From Chitinophagaceae bacterium (GTDB lineage Bacteria; Bacteroidota; Bacteroidia; Chitinophagales; Chitinophagaceae), in assembly GCA_016722465.1 (NCBI GenBank), contig JADKJC010000002.1, positions 510,501 through 574,500 of the forward strand: a DNA stretch of 64,000 nucleotides. The letters run 5' to 3'. Under the pieces are notes generated by a model that ran no database searches, was not told the origin of the DNA, and was given only the letters and a program-made list of their open reading frames with translations. Position numbers and translations under genes: made by a program. Below are positions 17,165 to 27,788 of this stretch, piece after piece (within the stretch, counting starts at the first letter, position 1; each line of letters starts with the position of its first letter).

Positions 17165-18448
17165 TTACTCATATCGCAAAGCTACGATAGGATCAAGCTT
17201 TGCAGCTTTGTAAGCAGGATAAAGTCCTGCAAGCAAACCAACGAGGAAGCAAAGCACAACCCCGGTAATTACCCAGAGCCAGGGAAAAACAAATCCGCTT
17301 TTTACAATGACCGCAACCAGATTTCCAATCGAAATTCCCAGTACAATGCCTAGTATCGCACCAATCAAACTTATCAATATTGACTCCCATAAAAACTGTG
17401 CTCTTATTTCAGATGCCTTACCTCCCAATGATTTAATCAGTCCAATCTCTTTGGTACGTTCGCTTACAGCCACCAGCATAATATTCATCAGCGCAATTGC
17501 AGCCCCCAGCAGCGTGATTAAAGCAATAGCAATAGTCGCATACTTTAAAAAGCCCAGGTTTTTCATTAGCGACTGTGCAATACTGTCACTCTTGTCTATA
17601 TAAAAATTATCATCTTCCTTTACATCCAATTTTCTCACTGGCCTGAAAATGCCTGTTGCCTCTCCAATGGCTACATCCATCAACCTGATATCATTTACCA
17701 TTACAGCAATGTTATAGGACCTGCCTTCTGTTCCATATATCCTGCGGACATTATTGTAAGTTGTTATCACTACTTTGTCTGCATTCATAAAAGCACTGCT
17801 GCCCTTGTCTTTCAACACGCCAATCACCCTGTATTTGTTATTGGCTACTGTAATAATCTTATCTACCGACCTTTCTATATTATCGCCATATAATTTTTGC
17901 GCTACTGCATATCCCAAAATACATACCGCCGTTCCGCTTTCTACATCTGCATCCGAAAAATTCCTGCCAGCAGCTATTTCATACCCATTCAGTGCCAGGT
18001 AACTTTCATCTCCCCCAAGCACCCTCACATCCGGATTTGTTTTTTTAGTCTCATTATTGGCAATGATACCACCTGGCCCCTGTATGGCTATTCCAACTAC
18101 TGCCGGAAAATTGTACCTTTTTTTAAATTCCCTTGCCTCATCATAAGTGATAGGCCTACCTTCGCTGGAAGCTTTTGATCGCAATGAGTTACGACTGACT
18201 TTTTTTGTTTCACCACGGTTGCCACCATCCCCAAACCGTATACGCCTTTCTTTGAAGCGGATGCTGAAGGCATTGGCACCCATTGTGGAAAAACTTTTGG
18301 TAAGGCTGCCGTTTACTGCTTCTATTGCTGTAATGATGCCAATTAAAGCCATGATGCCAAACGCAATAATGATAACTGTAAGCGCTGTACGAAGCCGGTT
18401 ACTTTTGATGGTATTGTATGAAAGGGATATTACGTCCTGGTACTTCAT
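17165..18448 (-). CDS. ABC transporter permease, MacB/FtsX family
   Basis: A 427-residue MacB-type permease. It has an N-terminal helix ([23 protein letters not shown]), a large periplasmic MacB_PCD domain (residues about 45-280) and a C-terminal FtsX domain with three helices: [38 protein letters not shown] and [35 protein letters not shown]. The [16 protein letters not shown] loop and the LDPxxALRYE end are family signatures. Such permeases move signals or substrates from the inner membrane to the periplasm, driven by a cytoplasmic ATPase. No ATPase gene is adjacent here, so the partner must lie elsewhere. Confidence 0.9.
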   Translation of the reverse strand: MKYQDVISLSYNTIKSNRLRTALTVIIIAFGIMALIGIITAIEAVNGSLTKSFSTMGANAFSIRFKERRIRFGDGGNRGETKKVSRNSLRSKASSEGRPITYDEAREFKKRYNFPAVVGIAIQGPGGIIANNETKKTNPDVRVLGGDESYLALNGYEIAAGRNFSDADVESGTAVCILGYAVAQKLYGDNIERSVDKIITVANNKYRVIGVLKDKGSSAFMNADKVVITTYNNVRRIYGTEGRSYNIAVMVNDIRLMDVAIGEATGIFRPVRKLDVKEDDNFYIDKSDSIAQSLMKNLGFLKYATIAIALITLLGAAIALMNIMLVAVSERTKEIGLIKSLGGKASEIRAQFLWESILISLIGAILGIVLGISIGNLVAVIVKSGFVFPWLWVITGVVLCFLVGLLAGLYPAYKAAKLDPIVALRYE

Positions 18449-18513
18449 GAAGTGTAATTCTGCTTAAAGTTAAATGCTAAAAACTATTTAAAACAGAAAA
18501 TAATTTACAGGCG

Positions 18514-18540
18514 GTAAAATACAGCGGCATGCGCCGCTGC
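18514..18540 (-). terminator. Candidate terminator of the nuo operon
   Basis: On the minus strand CAGCGGC, a 4-base loop and GCCGCTG form a stem followed by TATTTTA. It lies 23 bases after the nuoN stop. The T-tract is weak, so termination efficiency is uncertain. Confidence 0.5.
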
Positions 18541-18562
18541 ATTGTTGTGAATAAAAATATCA

Positions 18563-19952
18563 TCAATAATGCAGCCAGTCGGTAACAAGCGACGGGAAAA
18601 GCCCCAGCACAACAATTAGCATAGCCATGAAGATGAGTAAGCCTTTAAATGCAAGTGTTACATCCCACTCATTGGCAGTTTCAGCTGTGTTATCTTTAAA
18701 AAATATTGCCTGGATGATCTTGAAATAATAATAAGCGCTAACGGCTGCACAAAGCACTGCAAAAATTACCAGCCAGTGCTGATGTCCGTCTCTCAGTGCA
18801 GCCACCAGCATATAAAATTTTGCCTGGAAACCTGCAGTTAAGGGAATACCTGTGAGGGATAATAAAAACACCGTAGCTGTTACAGCCAGCACAGGTTGTT
18901 GCTTTGCCAGGCCATTAAACCCATCAATGGTATAATCATTCATTTTTATCAGGATGGCAAATATGCCAATGGTAGCAAGACTGTAAGCTGCCGCATATAA
19001 AACAAGGCCTTCTTTGGCTGTTTCATTCAAAGCGAAAATTGCCAGCAACATAAAGCCTGCCTGTGCAATGCTTGAGTAAGACAGCATCCGCTTAACACTT
19101 TGCTGAAATACTGCCGTTAAATTACCGATGAGTAATGTGGCGGCTGTAATAACAGCGATCAATGCCTGCCATTGGATATGCGCCCTGCCAAAAGCATTTT
19201 CAAACAAGCGGATGAATGCAATAAAACCGGCAGCTTTTACAATGGTGGCCATAAAAGAAGTAAACACTGTTGGAGCCCCATCATAAACGTCCGGTGTCCA
19301 GAAATGAAAGGGTGCTGCAGAAACTTTAAATGCCATTGATATCAATATGAATACCAAACCAACAGCCTCCAATGGTGGTAACTTTCCTTCCCCAATGTTG
19401 ATGTTATCAATAAAGAAAGTGCCATTGGTATTTCCTCCATAAATAAACGCAATCCCCATCAGCATGATGCCGGTGGAGAATGACCCCATCAAAAAATATT
19501 TTAATGCGGCTTCATTGCTTTTTAAATTTCTTTTGTCGCTGCCGGTAAGAATGTACAATGGTATTGACATGATTTCGATACCCAGGAATAAAGTAAGCAG
19601 TGAATTGAAAGTTGCTGAAATGGCAACACCGCACAATACAAAAATATCAAGGCAAAATATTCAGAAACATGTTCGCCTACTTTTCAATATCCCTGCCATT
19701 CAGCAGGAAATAAAGCAGTGTGCAAACCAGCATTACCGTAATGAATGTAAGATTGAAGCTGTTGAAATGCAGCAAATCCTTTACATCAATCATAAAGAAT
19801 GGTTGCTGCAGCCAGAGTTCATAGCAATTGGCAAGCAGCACCAGCACAAGCCCGGCTATGGCCCAGTACAAAGGGATGCTTTTCTTTTTAAAGAAAACAC
19901 CTCCAAACATCATCACTATTCCCCAAACCGCTGTTAAAATAATTGCATTCAT
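18563..19952 (-). CDS. nuoN: NADH-quinone oxidoreductase subunit N, with two apparent frameshifts
   Basis: NuoN is one of the three antiporter-like membrane subunits that pump protons. The N-terminal frame (from 19952) reads MNAIILTAVWGIVMMFGG to GRDIEK and stops. The C-terminal frame picks up at CGVAISATFNSLLTLFLGIEIMSIPLYIL. Between them a third frame encodes VGEHVSEYFALIF, so two single-base losses are needed: an A in the GAAAAG near 19681 and a T in TTTTT near 19641. With both restored the protein is about 463 residues, normal for NuoN. Core motifs are intact: the key glutamate in FLGIEIMSIPLY, the lysines in LKSNEAALKYFLMGSF and PFHFWTPDVYDGAP. It is the last gene of the operon. Confidence 0.92.
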
Positions 19953-19990
19953 ATCTTTCTGTTTCTCCGTAAGAGAAATGTTTTGTTGAA

Positions 19991-21468
19991 TTACCTGAAT
20001 CTTGTTAATAAAAAATAGATACTGTCTTTTGTGATTTCAAAAAATGGCTGAGGATATACCCCAACAAAAAATATCAATACCAGTACCACACTTAAAATAA
20101 ATTTCTCGTTCAGTGAAATATCCGTCATGCTGGCTGTAAGATCATTGTTTTCTCCATAAAAAACTTTCTGCACCATGTTCAATGTATATACTGCTGCCAG
20201 TATAATGCTAAACCCTGCAAAGGCAGCATACCAAATATTGAACTGGAACAAACCGGCAAACATCATGAACTCTCCAATGAATGCATTCGTCAATGGCAAA
20301 GCAATATTGGCGAAGGCGATTACTACCAGCATAATGGTAAGTACCGGTGCCCGGTGTGCAACCCCGCCAAGCTGCGAAATTTTCCTTACACCCAGTTGCT
20401 TTTCTATCAGTTCTATCACTATCCACAAACCAATAATATTGATACCATGATTGAACAACTGCACCATTACGCCTTCGAGGGCAATGGTTTTTGTAGTGAA
20501 GATGGCAGCGCACATTAAGCCAATGTGTGCGATGGATGAATATGCTGCAAACCTTTTCAGGTCATCCTGTTTGATGGCGATTAGGCTGGCATAAATAATT
20601 CCAACCACAGAAAGGCCAATTACTACATTGTCAAATTTCATAACTGCCTGCGGAAACATAGGAAGCAACCAGCGGATAACACCAAACAAACCCATTTTAA
20701 CCATAACGCCACTCAGTACCATGGTAACAGCAGCAGGCGATTGTTCATAGGTATCAGGTTGCCAGGTATGAAAAGGAAATACCGGCATCTTGATCGCAAA
20801 TGCAATAAAGAATAACCAGAACATCCAGTTTTGTTGCACAGGGTTCAATAACACGCCATGAAAAGCCTGCATGGCAAAACTATGATCGGAAACCGGGGTA
20901 GCTGCGGTGTGCAGGTAAGTGTAAATGATGCCCACCAGCATCAGCAATGAACCGGCAAAAGTATACACAAAGAATTTAAAGGTTGCCTGTATCCTTCTTT
21001 CTCCACCCCAACGGCTGCAAAGGAAGTATACCGGTATCAGTGCCAGCTCCCAGAAAAAATAAAACAGTAAAGCATCTGTTGCAACAAAAACTCCCATCAG
21101 GCCTGCCTGAGATAAAAGCATCAAGCCATAAAAACGTTGGTATTTTTATAAGAGTTCTTATACGTAGCAATAAAAATAACCGGGAAAGAAATAGCAGTAA
21201 GCAAGGTAAGTAGCCTGCCTACTCCGTCTAAAGAAACTGAAAAACTTGCCCCAATATATTTAAGCCATTCATAGTTATAGGTTAACCCATTTAACTCATT
21301 GTTTTTGCTGTATACCAAACTCAACACAGAAACACCCAGCGTTGCAAAAGCAGCAAACAGGCTCCATGCTTTGGAGCCGGATTGGCTCTTGATAAAAAAA
21401 GTAAGTATCCCTGCCAGCACCGGGATGAAAATGAGCAAATGAGGAATCGTAATACTGTTACCGAACAT
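19991..21468 (-). CDS. nuoM: NADH-quinone oxidoreductase subunit M, with an apparent frameshift
   Basis: NuoM is a proton-pumping membrane subunit of complex I. The first frame (21468 to 21121) ends at KNTNVFMA. The second, starting near 21124, gives GLMLLSQAGLMGVFVATDALLFYFFWELALIPVYFL with the conserved glutamate in FWELALIP. Adding one T to the TTTTT run at about 21135-21139 joins them as NTNVFYGLMLLSQAG, giving 492 residues. The second half shows KMPVFPFHTWQPDTYEQSP and KMGLFGVIRWLLPMFP with the expected lysine. Only 11 bases separate it from the nuoL end, and 38 from nuoN. Confidence 0.93.
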
Positions 21469-21479
21469 TAAAATATATT

Positions 21480-23409
21480 TTACAAAAAGAATTGAATAAT
21501 AAATAACACCAAAATACCAACTACCATCAGCAACACATAAGTTCCAACCTGTCCGCTTTGCAATAAACGTATCTGCCTGCTGCCATAATTCACTGCTTTA
21601 CCAACGCCATTCACCACTCCGTCAATACCCTTTCTTTCTACCACATTGTTTAAAAATGCAGCCAGGGAATTAAGTGGTTTTACAATTACTGCGTCATACA
21701 ATTCATCCACATACCATTTGTTTGCCAATATTTTTCCAAGCCCGGTTTCTGCTGCATCCGTCTTTTCATACTTGCTGAACTTATTCCAGGCAAATAATAA
21801 AGCTGCCAACGCAGCAACAACCGAAACAGCCATCAGTGAAAGTTCAGTTGAATGACTTAATGCTTCATGTGCATGATGTGCTTTTACAAACTCATTGCTG
21901 TTGGCAAATACGGGTTCTAAAAATGCTTCCAGCTTATGGCCGCCGTGCATGAATACTTCCGGTACTCCAACCAAGCCACCCAACACAGCCAATGCAGCAA
22001 GTATCATTAAAGGAATGGTGATTGCAACCGGGCTTTCATGCAGGTGATGTTCCTGCTCATGTGTACCACGGAATTTTCCAAGAAAGGTCATGGCATATAA
22101 ACGGAACATATAAAATGCGGTCATCAATGCACCGGCAACACCTATGCCCCAGTATAATGGATTTTGTTTGAACGCTTCCGCCAGTATTTCATCCTTACTA
22201 AAGAAGCCGGAAAAAGGCGGCATGCCTGCAATGGCTAAACAACCCAATAAAAAAGTAATATGGGTAACACTCATGTATTTTCTCAAACCACCCATGTTAC
22301 GCATATCCTGTTCGCCACTCATGGCATGAATTACGCTGCCTGCTCCAAGGAATAATAGTGCTTTGAAGAAGGCATGTGTCATTACATGGAATACAGCACC
22401 GGTATAAGCCCCAACGCCCAGGCCTAAAAACATATAACCCAACTGGCTAACGGTAGAGTACGCCAGTACTTTCTTAATATCATTTTGTTTAAGTGCGATG
22501 GTAGCAGCTAATATAGCTGTGGCCAAACCAACAACAGCAACAACAGTTTGTGTAACTGGTGCCATTGTAAATAAGATGTTGCTGCGGGCTATCATGTAAA
22601 TGCCTGCAGTAACCATGGTAGCAGCATGTATCAATGCACTCACAGGTGTAGGGCCAGCCATCGCATCGGGTAACCAGGTGTACAAAGGTATCTGTGCGCT
22701 TTTACCGGTAGCCCCCACAAAGAGTAATAAGGTAATGCCAGTAATATCAATCAAAGTGAGTTTTGTATGTGCGGTATCAGTAATCACTGCGGAAAAAACA
22801 GTATGATAATCTGTAGTACCTAATTTATTAAATAACCAGAACACTGCCAGTAAAAACCCAAGATCACCAATGCGGTTCATGATGAAAGCTTTTTTGGCTG
22901 CATCATTGTAATTGTTATTCTTAAACCAGAAGCCGATGAGTAAATAAGAACACAACCCAACACCTTCCCAACCAATAAACATGATGATGTAGTTGCCGCC
23001 CATTACCAGCAGCAGCATAGAGAACACAAACAGGTTGAGGAAAGCGAAATATTTTGCAAAGTCCTTGCTGTCTTCTTCTTGCATGTAAGAAGTGGAATAC
23101 ACATGAATTAAAAAACCAACGCCTGTAATAATTAATAAAAAGAGAGAGGATAGTTGATCTACCTGAAAATCGAAACCAACTTTTAAAGAGGAGGTATTGA
23201 TGAAATTCAAAATAATGTGCCAGGTGTGTATTGCCTCCTTTTACCTGGATAAAAACAAATACACTCAAAATAAATGAAGCCAGTATCACGCCACTTCCGA
23301 TGATACCCACCAATGATTTTGACAATTGTTTCCTGAATAAGCCATTGAGAAGAAAACCCACCAATGGAAGGAAAGGAATCAACCATACAATTTGTAACGT
23401 ATTGTTCAT
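21480..23409 (-). CDS. nuoL: NADH-quinone oxidoreductase subunit L, with an apparent frameshift
   Basis: NuoL is the distal antiporter-like subunit with the long lateral helix. The first frame starts at MNNTLQIVWLIPFLPLVGFLLNG (23409) and goes out of frame after VKGGNTHLAHYF. The second continues as LNFINTSSLKVGFDFQVDQLSSLFLLIITGVGFLIHVYS. The break is in an ACACAC run near 23222: two added bases give NTHTWHIILNFINTS and a total of 643 residues, normal for NuoL. The antiporter core is complete (GWEGVGLCSYLLIGFW, PLYTWLPDAMAGPTPVSALIHAATMV). Lies between nuoK and nuoM in the operon. Confidence 0.93.
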
Positions 23410-23432
23410 AAGCCACGCCCTTTAATGGGGCT

Positions 23433-23762
23433 TTAGTTTTTTAACCTGTTTAAGAAATTAACATCCACCGAATGAATGTTTCTGTATATCATCACAATAA
23501 TGGCCAACCCAACACTTACTTCTGCTGCAGCCACCACCATGATAAAGAAAACGAATACCTGTGCATCACTGGCAAGGGTTGGAAAATCTGTTCCCAGCCT
23601 GAGGTTGTGCATTTTTGAAAATGCCACCAGCAATAAGTTCGCTGCATTCAGCATCAGCTCGATGCACATAAAAATAATGATGGCATTGCGGCGTGTTAAC
23701 ACACCTACCACCCCAATGCTGAATAAGGCAACAGATAAAACGATGTAATAATTGATTGGCAT
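23433..23762 (-). CDS. nuoK: NADH-quinone oxidoreductase subunit K
   Basis: The 109-residue NuoK has three membrane helices and the conserved membrane glutamates in [21 protein letters not shown] and [19 protein letters not shown], both part of the proton path near the quinone-side channel. The start [22 protein letters not shown] is normal. It follows the unknown guest gene by 6 bases and precedes nuoL by 23, so cotranscription is certain. Confidence 0.95.
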   Translation of the reverse strand: MPINYYIVLSVALFSIGVVGVLTRRNAIIIFMCIELMLNAANLLLVAFSKMHNLRLGTDFPTLASDAQVFVFFIMVVAAAEVSVGLAIIVMIYRNIHSVDVNFLNRLKN

Positions 23763-23768
23763 GATGCT

Positions 23769-24300
23769 TTATAAGTTTACATACAGCCCAACACCCAATG
23801 TGCTGCTGGCGGGTTGTATTGATAAAATGTCCTTTATTTTTTTTACTGCTACCCCATTAAATACATCCACCGCTTTATAAGCTGCCGCCTTCGTTAAAAA
23901 CTTAGCCAGCAATCCTGCGCCAATGGTTGACAGTCCTCCAACAAGTGCCTTCTGGTAATCCTGTTTACGGGCAGCTTTGTCCACCGCTTTGATGGTGCCG
24001 TACACTGAAATGGCCGTACCTGCAACTGCAGCTATTCTGTAAATGGTTCGGCCCGTCTTAAAGGTGTTGAACAGTTTAACCGCTTCTGCACTTCCTTTTA
24101 CATTAAACAACTCGGCCACTTTGGTGATTTTGGGTATTTCAATATTGCCTGCAGAAAATTTAGGTGCATACCCCTTTTTCACCTTAAGCACCTTACCAAT
24201 CAGGTCATCCAAGATTGAATATTTTATTGATATCGATCTGTGCAGCTGAACGCTGATGGACAGCCGCCGCAAATACAACCAACAGGAATAATTTCTTCAT
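23769..24300 (-). CDS. Secreted protein of unknown function inserted between nuoJ and nuoK, frameshifted
   Basis: From the ATG at 24300 the frame encodes a clear signal peptide, MKKLFLLVVFAAAVHQRSAA then QIDINKIFNL, and meets a stop near 24209. A second frame continues as DDLIGKVLKVKKGYAPKFSAGN to the stop at 23769. Removing one G in the GGAT at about 24209 joins the two into 176 residues. The mature part has a lysine-rich section and a glycine- and alanine-rich hairpin-like segment (IAAVAGTAISVYGTIKAV, ALVGGLSTIGAGLLAKFLTKAAAY) reminiscent of glycine zippers. I know no complex I subunit like it. Spacing (11 bases after nuoJ, 6 before nuoK) makes it part of the operon transcript. Confidence 0.65.
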
Positions 24301-24311
24301 TCAGTTTTATT

Positions 24312-24830
24312 TCAATGATGAACTTCTTTGTCTTTTTTTGATATTACCACGGCGCCGATCATGGCGCTTAAAAACAATACACTGCTAATTTCAAATGGCA
24401 ATACATAATCTGTAAACAACGTTTTGCCAAGGTTATTGATCAGTCCCACATCACCGCCTTTCAACTGGGTAAGCTGGTTCACTGCTTCGTTTCTTCTCAA
24501 TGCTGCCACGATCAACAACAATAAACTTGAACCTGCAATCACACCGGCAAACATCAGGTACTTGCTTTTGTGCGGCGGCTCTGTATCTGCATTCAGATTC
24601 ATCAGCATCACCACAAATAAAAACAATACCATGATGGCACCGGCATATACAATGATGTTTACAATGGCCAGGAATTGTGCATTCAGTAAAATATAATGAC
24701 CGGAGATGGCAAAGAAAGTAACGATGAGAAATAAGATACTGTGGACCGGGCTCCTGCTGGCAACCACCATTACCGCACTACCTATGGCCAGCACACTTAA
24801 AAACCAGAATAAGATTTGTGTAGTACCCAT
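24312..24830 (-). CDS. nuoJ: NADH-quinone oxidoreductase subunit J
   Basis: The 172-residue NuoJ has five predicted membrane helices. The conserved stretch HYILLNAQFLAIVNIIVYAGAIMVLFLFVVMLMNL contains the pi-bulge region that couples quinone chemistry to proton transfer. The C-terminal ISSVLFLSAMIGAVVISKK block is also typical. It follows nuoI by 44 bases. Confidence 0.95.
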   Translation of the reverse strand: MGTTQILFWFLSVLAIGSAVMVVASRSPVHSILFLIVTFFAISGHYILLNAQFLAIVNIIVYAGAIMVLFLFVVMLMNLNADTEPPHKSKYLMFAGVIAGSSLLLLIVAALRRNEAVNQLTQLKGGDVGLINNLGKTLFTDYVLPFEISSVLFLSAMIGAVVISKKDKEVHH

Positions 24831-24874
24831 TATAAATTTCGAATTACGAATGTTGAATTTAGAATCGTTGCATT

Positions 24875-25423
24875 TTAATGTTTGACAGTAACCCTGCCAC
24901 CCTTTGCCTTTGCATACGCTTCCGGCTCTGTTTTAGGATTTGGTATCAACAGGTCATCCTTACCATATATAAAACCTTTGCGCTGGTAATTGGCCGGGGC
25001 AAATGTTTCGCTTAAATAGATCGCATCTTTCGGGCAGGCCTCCTCACACAATCCGCAAAAAATACAACGCAGCATATTGATCTCGTACCTCGCTGCATAT
25101 TTTTCTTCCCTGTATAAATTTTCTTCCCCGGCTTTGCGTTCTGCAGCCTCCATGGTAATGGCTTCAGCAGGACAAGCCACCGCACACAATCCACAGGCAG
25201 TGCAATTTTCCCTTCCCTCTTCATCCCTGTTCAATATATGCAGCCCACGAAAAACAGGACTGAACGGCCTTGTTTTTTCTGGGTAATTGATGGTGGGCCT
25301 TTTTTTGAACATGTGGCCAAACGTAATGCTCATGCCCTTAAAGATCGCCGGCAGGTAAGCCCTTTCCAGCAAACTCATCGGCCTCCTGTCCACTTGTTTT
25401 ACTCTGTTTGTTAATGGTTGCAT
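24875..25423 (-). CDS. nuoI: NADH-quinone oxidoreductase subunit I
   Basis: The 182-residue ferredoxin-like subunit carries two 4Fe-4S clusters (N6a/N6b) that pass electrons toward NuoB. The motifs are CTACGLCAVACP (near residue 75) and CIFCGLCEEACP (near 118), each with four cysteines and a proline. The N-terminal amphipathic part (AYLPAIFKGMSITFGHMFKKRPTINYPEKTRP) is the usual membrane-contact region. Next to nuoH (95 bases) and nuoJ (44). Confidence 0.95.
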   Translation of the reverse strand: MQPLTNRVKQVDRRPMSLLERAYLPAIFKGMSITFGHMFKKRPTINYPEKTRPFSPVFRGLHILNRDEEGRENCTACGLCAVACPAEAITMEAAERKAGEENLYREEKYAARYEINMLRCIFCGLCEEACPKDAIYLSETFAPANYQRKGFIYGKDDLLIPNPKTEPEAYAKAKGGRVTVKH

Positions 25424-25517
25424 TCCGGCTTTGCGCAGTTATGATTCGCCCTTTCAGGCCTTCAACTTTTTTTAACAGTCCCACTTCAAAAATCCTTCCT
25501 ATATATCGGATGAGCCT

Positions 25518-26580
25518 TTAAAAATGCCAGTTGTTTTGTTTCAGCAGTATCAATGCGCCTGTTAACAGCATATTGAATAAAGCCAGTGGTATCAATATCT
25601 TCCAGCCCAGGTTCATCAACTGGTCGTAACGGAAACGTGGAATGGTCCAGCGTACCCACATGAACAAGAACAGGAAAAAAAGAATTTTTGCAAACAGCAT
25701 GCCCACATGTATCAGCGCCATCCAGTTGACACCAACCGATTGCTGCAAATGTGCATCATTTACAAAAGGAATATCATACCCGCCAAAGAACAAACTGGTG
25801 ATCACTGCACTGCTGATGAACATATTGATGTACTCAGCAAACAAATAGAACCCGAGTTTCATGGAAGAATATTCTGTATGGTAACCGCCGATCAGCTCAT
25901 TCTCTGCTTCGGGCAAATCGAATGGTGTACGGTTACATTCAGCAAATACACAAATCAAAAATATCATAAAGCCCAGCGGCTGTTTCACCACATTCCACAC
26001 TCCATCAGTCTGAATATTCACCATCGTTTTTAAACTGGGGGAACCGGTTACCAGCAACAGAGCGATCAATGCAATACCCATTGCCAGTTCATAACTGATG
26101 ATCTGCGAAGCAGCCCTCATACCTCCCATCAGTGAGTACTTGTTGTTACTTGCCCAGCTTCCGATCATGATACCATACACACATACTCACCACACCAAAC
26201 ACATATAAAATACCGATATCAATATCTGCTATCTGCAGGCTGATATCCCTGTCAAAGAAATGAACTTTATCACCCCATGGAATCACGGCGCTGGTCATCA
26301 TTGCCGTTAGCATCGCCAAACACGGACCGAGGATGAATAAAAATTTAGAAGATAAATTGGGAATGATCTCTTCTTTGAAAAACAGTTTCAAACCATCCGC
26401 CAGCGGCTGGAACAATCCAAAGGGGCCGGCACGGTTAGGGCCACGCCTGTCCTGCATAATGGCCGCCACTTTACGTTCGCCATAAGTGGCATACATGGCC
26501 ACCACCAATGATGACATCACCACGATCACGATCAACGCAAGCTTTTCAATAATTAAGAAACTATCTATTGCTAATAACAT
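25518..26580 (-). CDS. nuoH: NADH-quinone oxidoreductase subunit H, with an apparent frameshift
   Basis: NuoH forms the quinone-entry tunnel at the base of the membrane arm. The first frame (26580) gives YGERKVAAIMQDRRGPNRAGPFGLFQPLADGLKL, the highly conserved quinone-loop segment, and runs off at FGVVSMCVWYHD. The second frame gives VYGIMIGSWASNNKYSLMGGMRAASQ and AECNRTPFDLPEAENELIGGYHTEYSSM, with the functional acidic residues. The join is in ATGTGTGTATGG near 26170; two added bases (a TG unit) give SMCVYGIMIG and about 354 residues. A short leader element (26600-26654) lies directly upstream. Confidence 0.93.
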
Positions 26581-26599
26581 AATGAAGTTTATTATTTAA

Positions 26600-26654
26600 C
26601 CAGCTTTATATCAATGGGCAACATCGTTGTGTCACTCACTTGTACTGTATCTCT
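26600..26654 (-). repeat. Dispersed leader element, copy A (before nuoH)
   Basis: On the minus strand it reads AGTACAAGTGAGTGACACAA, CGATGTT, then a spacer and AAAGCTGG. Related copies lie at 31632-31680 before nuoD and 45262-45328 before fusA. All are oriented with the downstream gene. The copy holds an 11-codon frame ending 11 bases before nuoH. Confidence 0.55.
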
Positions 26655-27782
26655 TTATTGATCTTTTTTAAAATCATCTGAATGGGCCGGGCCATTGATC
26701 TCACTTAAATGAACCCCGTTCCTGTTCACTTCACTCTCATCATGAATGTCCATCAATAACCTTGGCGCCCTTCCACCCAACACCTGCTGCACTGTTTCTT
26801 TTGGTGTAACCAATCCCTCGTAATGCCCCTGCGCAATTACCGAATGCCTGTTAACTTTTGTTACGCCTTCTATTGTCCAGTCGCCTGTTTTCTTTTTATC
26901 AAAACGGCAGGTATTGCATATCCAGCCTGGTTTGCCATCAAAGCTTTGCACTTCGCCCCATTGGTCTTTTCTTGCTGTTACACGGAAGACTTCTTCCCCA
27001 CGCAGCCACAACGTTGTTTTGCCACAACAGCCCGGCGTGGTACACTCACGATGAGCATCCACCGGCTTGGTAAACCATACCCTGTTCTTAAAGCGAAATG
27101 TTTTATCGGTGAGGGCGCCTACAGGGCACACATCGATCATGTTGCCGCTAAACTCGTTGTCAATTGCTTTGGAAATGTAGGTAGATATTTCTGCATGTTC
27201 CCCACGGTCTAAAATACCATGCACCCTTTTTTCTGTCAACTGGTCTGCCACATAGGTGCAGCGGTAACAGAGGATACAACGGGTCATGTGCAATTGTATG
27301 TATGGGCCAATATCTTCTTTCTCAAATGTTCTTCTCTTAAATTCGTAGCGGGTGCCTTCCTTGCCATGTTCATAGCCGAGGTCCTGCAAATGACATTCCC
27401 CGGCCTGGTCGCAGATCGGGCAATCCAAGGGATGGTTCAGCAATAAAAATTCCACTACTCCTGCCCTTGCATCCTTCACTTTTTCACTCGTAATATTTTT
27501 TACGATCATGCCATCCATTACGGTGGTACGGCAGCTTGCCACCAGTTTGGGCATTGGCCTTGGGTCAGCAGTAGAGCCTGCAGCAACTTCCACCAGGCAG
27601 GTACGGCATTTACCGCCACTGCCCTGCAGCTTGCTGTAATAACACATTGCAGGCGGTGTTACATCGCCGCCGATGGTACGTGCTGCGTTTAATATTGTTG
27701 TACCTGGTGCCACTTCGATAGTGATATTATCTATCGTTACCTTGAAGTTTGCAGGTGGTTCTTTTTTTATTTCGTCTGCCAT
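26655..27782 (-). CDS. nuoG: NADH-quinone oxidoreductase subunit G, short form
   Basis: The start chosen is the ATG at 27782 (MADEIKKEPPANFK); an upstream GTG at 27794 would add four residues inside a terminal repeat. The 375-residue product holds the N-terminal 2Fe-2S ferredoxin domain (CYYSKLQGSGGKCRTCLVEV, later SCR), the His-Cys 4Fe-4S site (HPLDCPICDQAGECHLQDLGYEHG), the two-cluster site CILCYRCTYVADQL with NMIDVCPVGALTDK, and a 4Fe-4S MopB-like start with CTTPGCCGK. It then stops: the large molybdopterin-oxidoreductase domain of E. coli-type NuoG (about 900 residues) is absent. Short NuoG is familiar in this phylum. Electron wires N1b, N5 and N4 are retained. Confidence 0.92.
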   Translation of the reverse strand: MADEIKKEPPANFKVTIDNITIEVAPGTTILNAARTIGGDVTPPAMCYYSKLQGSGGKCRTCLVEVAAGSTADPRPMPKLVASCRTTVMDGMIVKNITSEKVKDARAGVVEFLLLNHPLDCPICDQAGECHLQDLGYEHGKEGTRYEFKRRTFEKEDIGPYIQLHMTRCILCYRCTYVADQLTEKRVHGILDRGEHAEISTYISKAIDNEFSGNMIDVCPVGALTDKTFRFKNRVWFTKPVDAHRECTTPGCCGKTTLWLRGEEVFRVTARKDQWGEVQSFDGKPGWICNTCRFDKKKTGDWTIEGVTKVNRHSVIAQGHYEGLVTPKETVQQVLGGRAPRLLMDIHDESEVNRNGVHLSEINGPAHSDDFKKDQ

Positions 27783-27788
27783 AATTTT

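Noticed and set aside
18563-26580. Split nuoH, nuoL, nuoM and nuoN as genuinely truncated subunits
   Set aside because: In each case one or two base changes in a repeat tract restore normal family length, and complex I cannot work with four broken pump subunits while the other genes remain intact.
26592-26624. Short ORF inside the leader element as an attenuator peptide
   Set aside because: The copies at 26600 and 45262 have 11- and 12-codon frames, but the copy at 31632 has an immediate stop (ATGTAG), so a conserved peptide is not supported.
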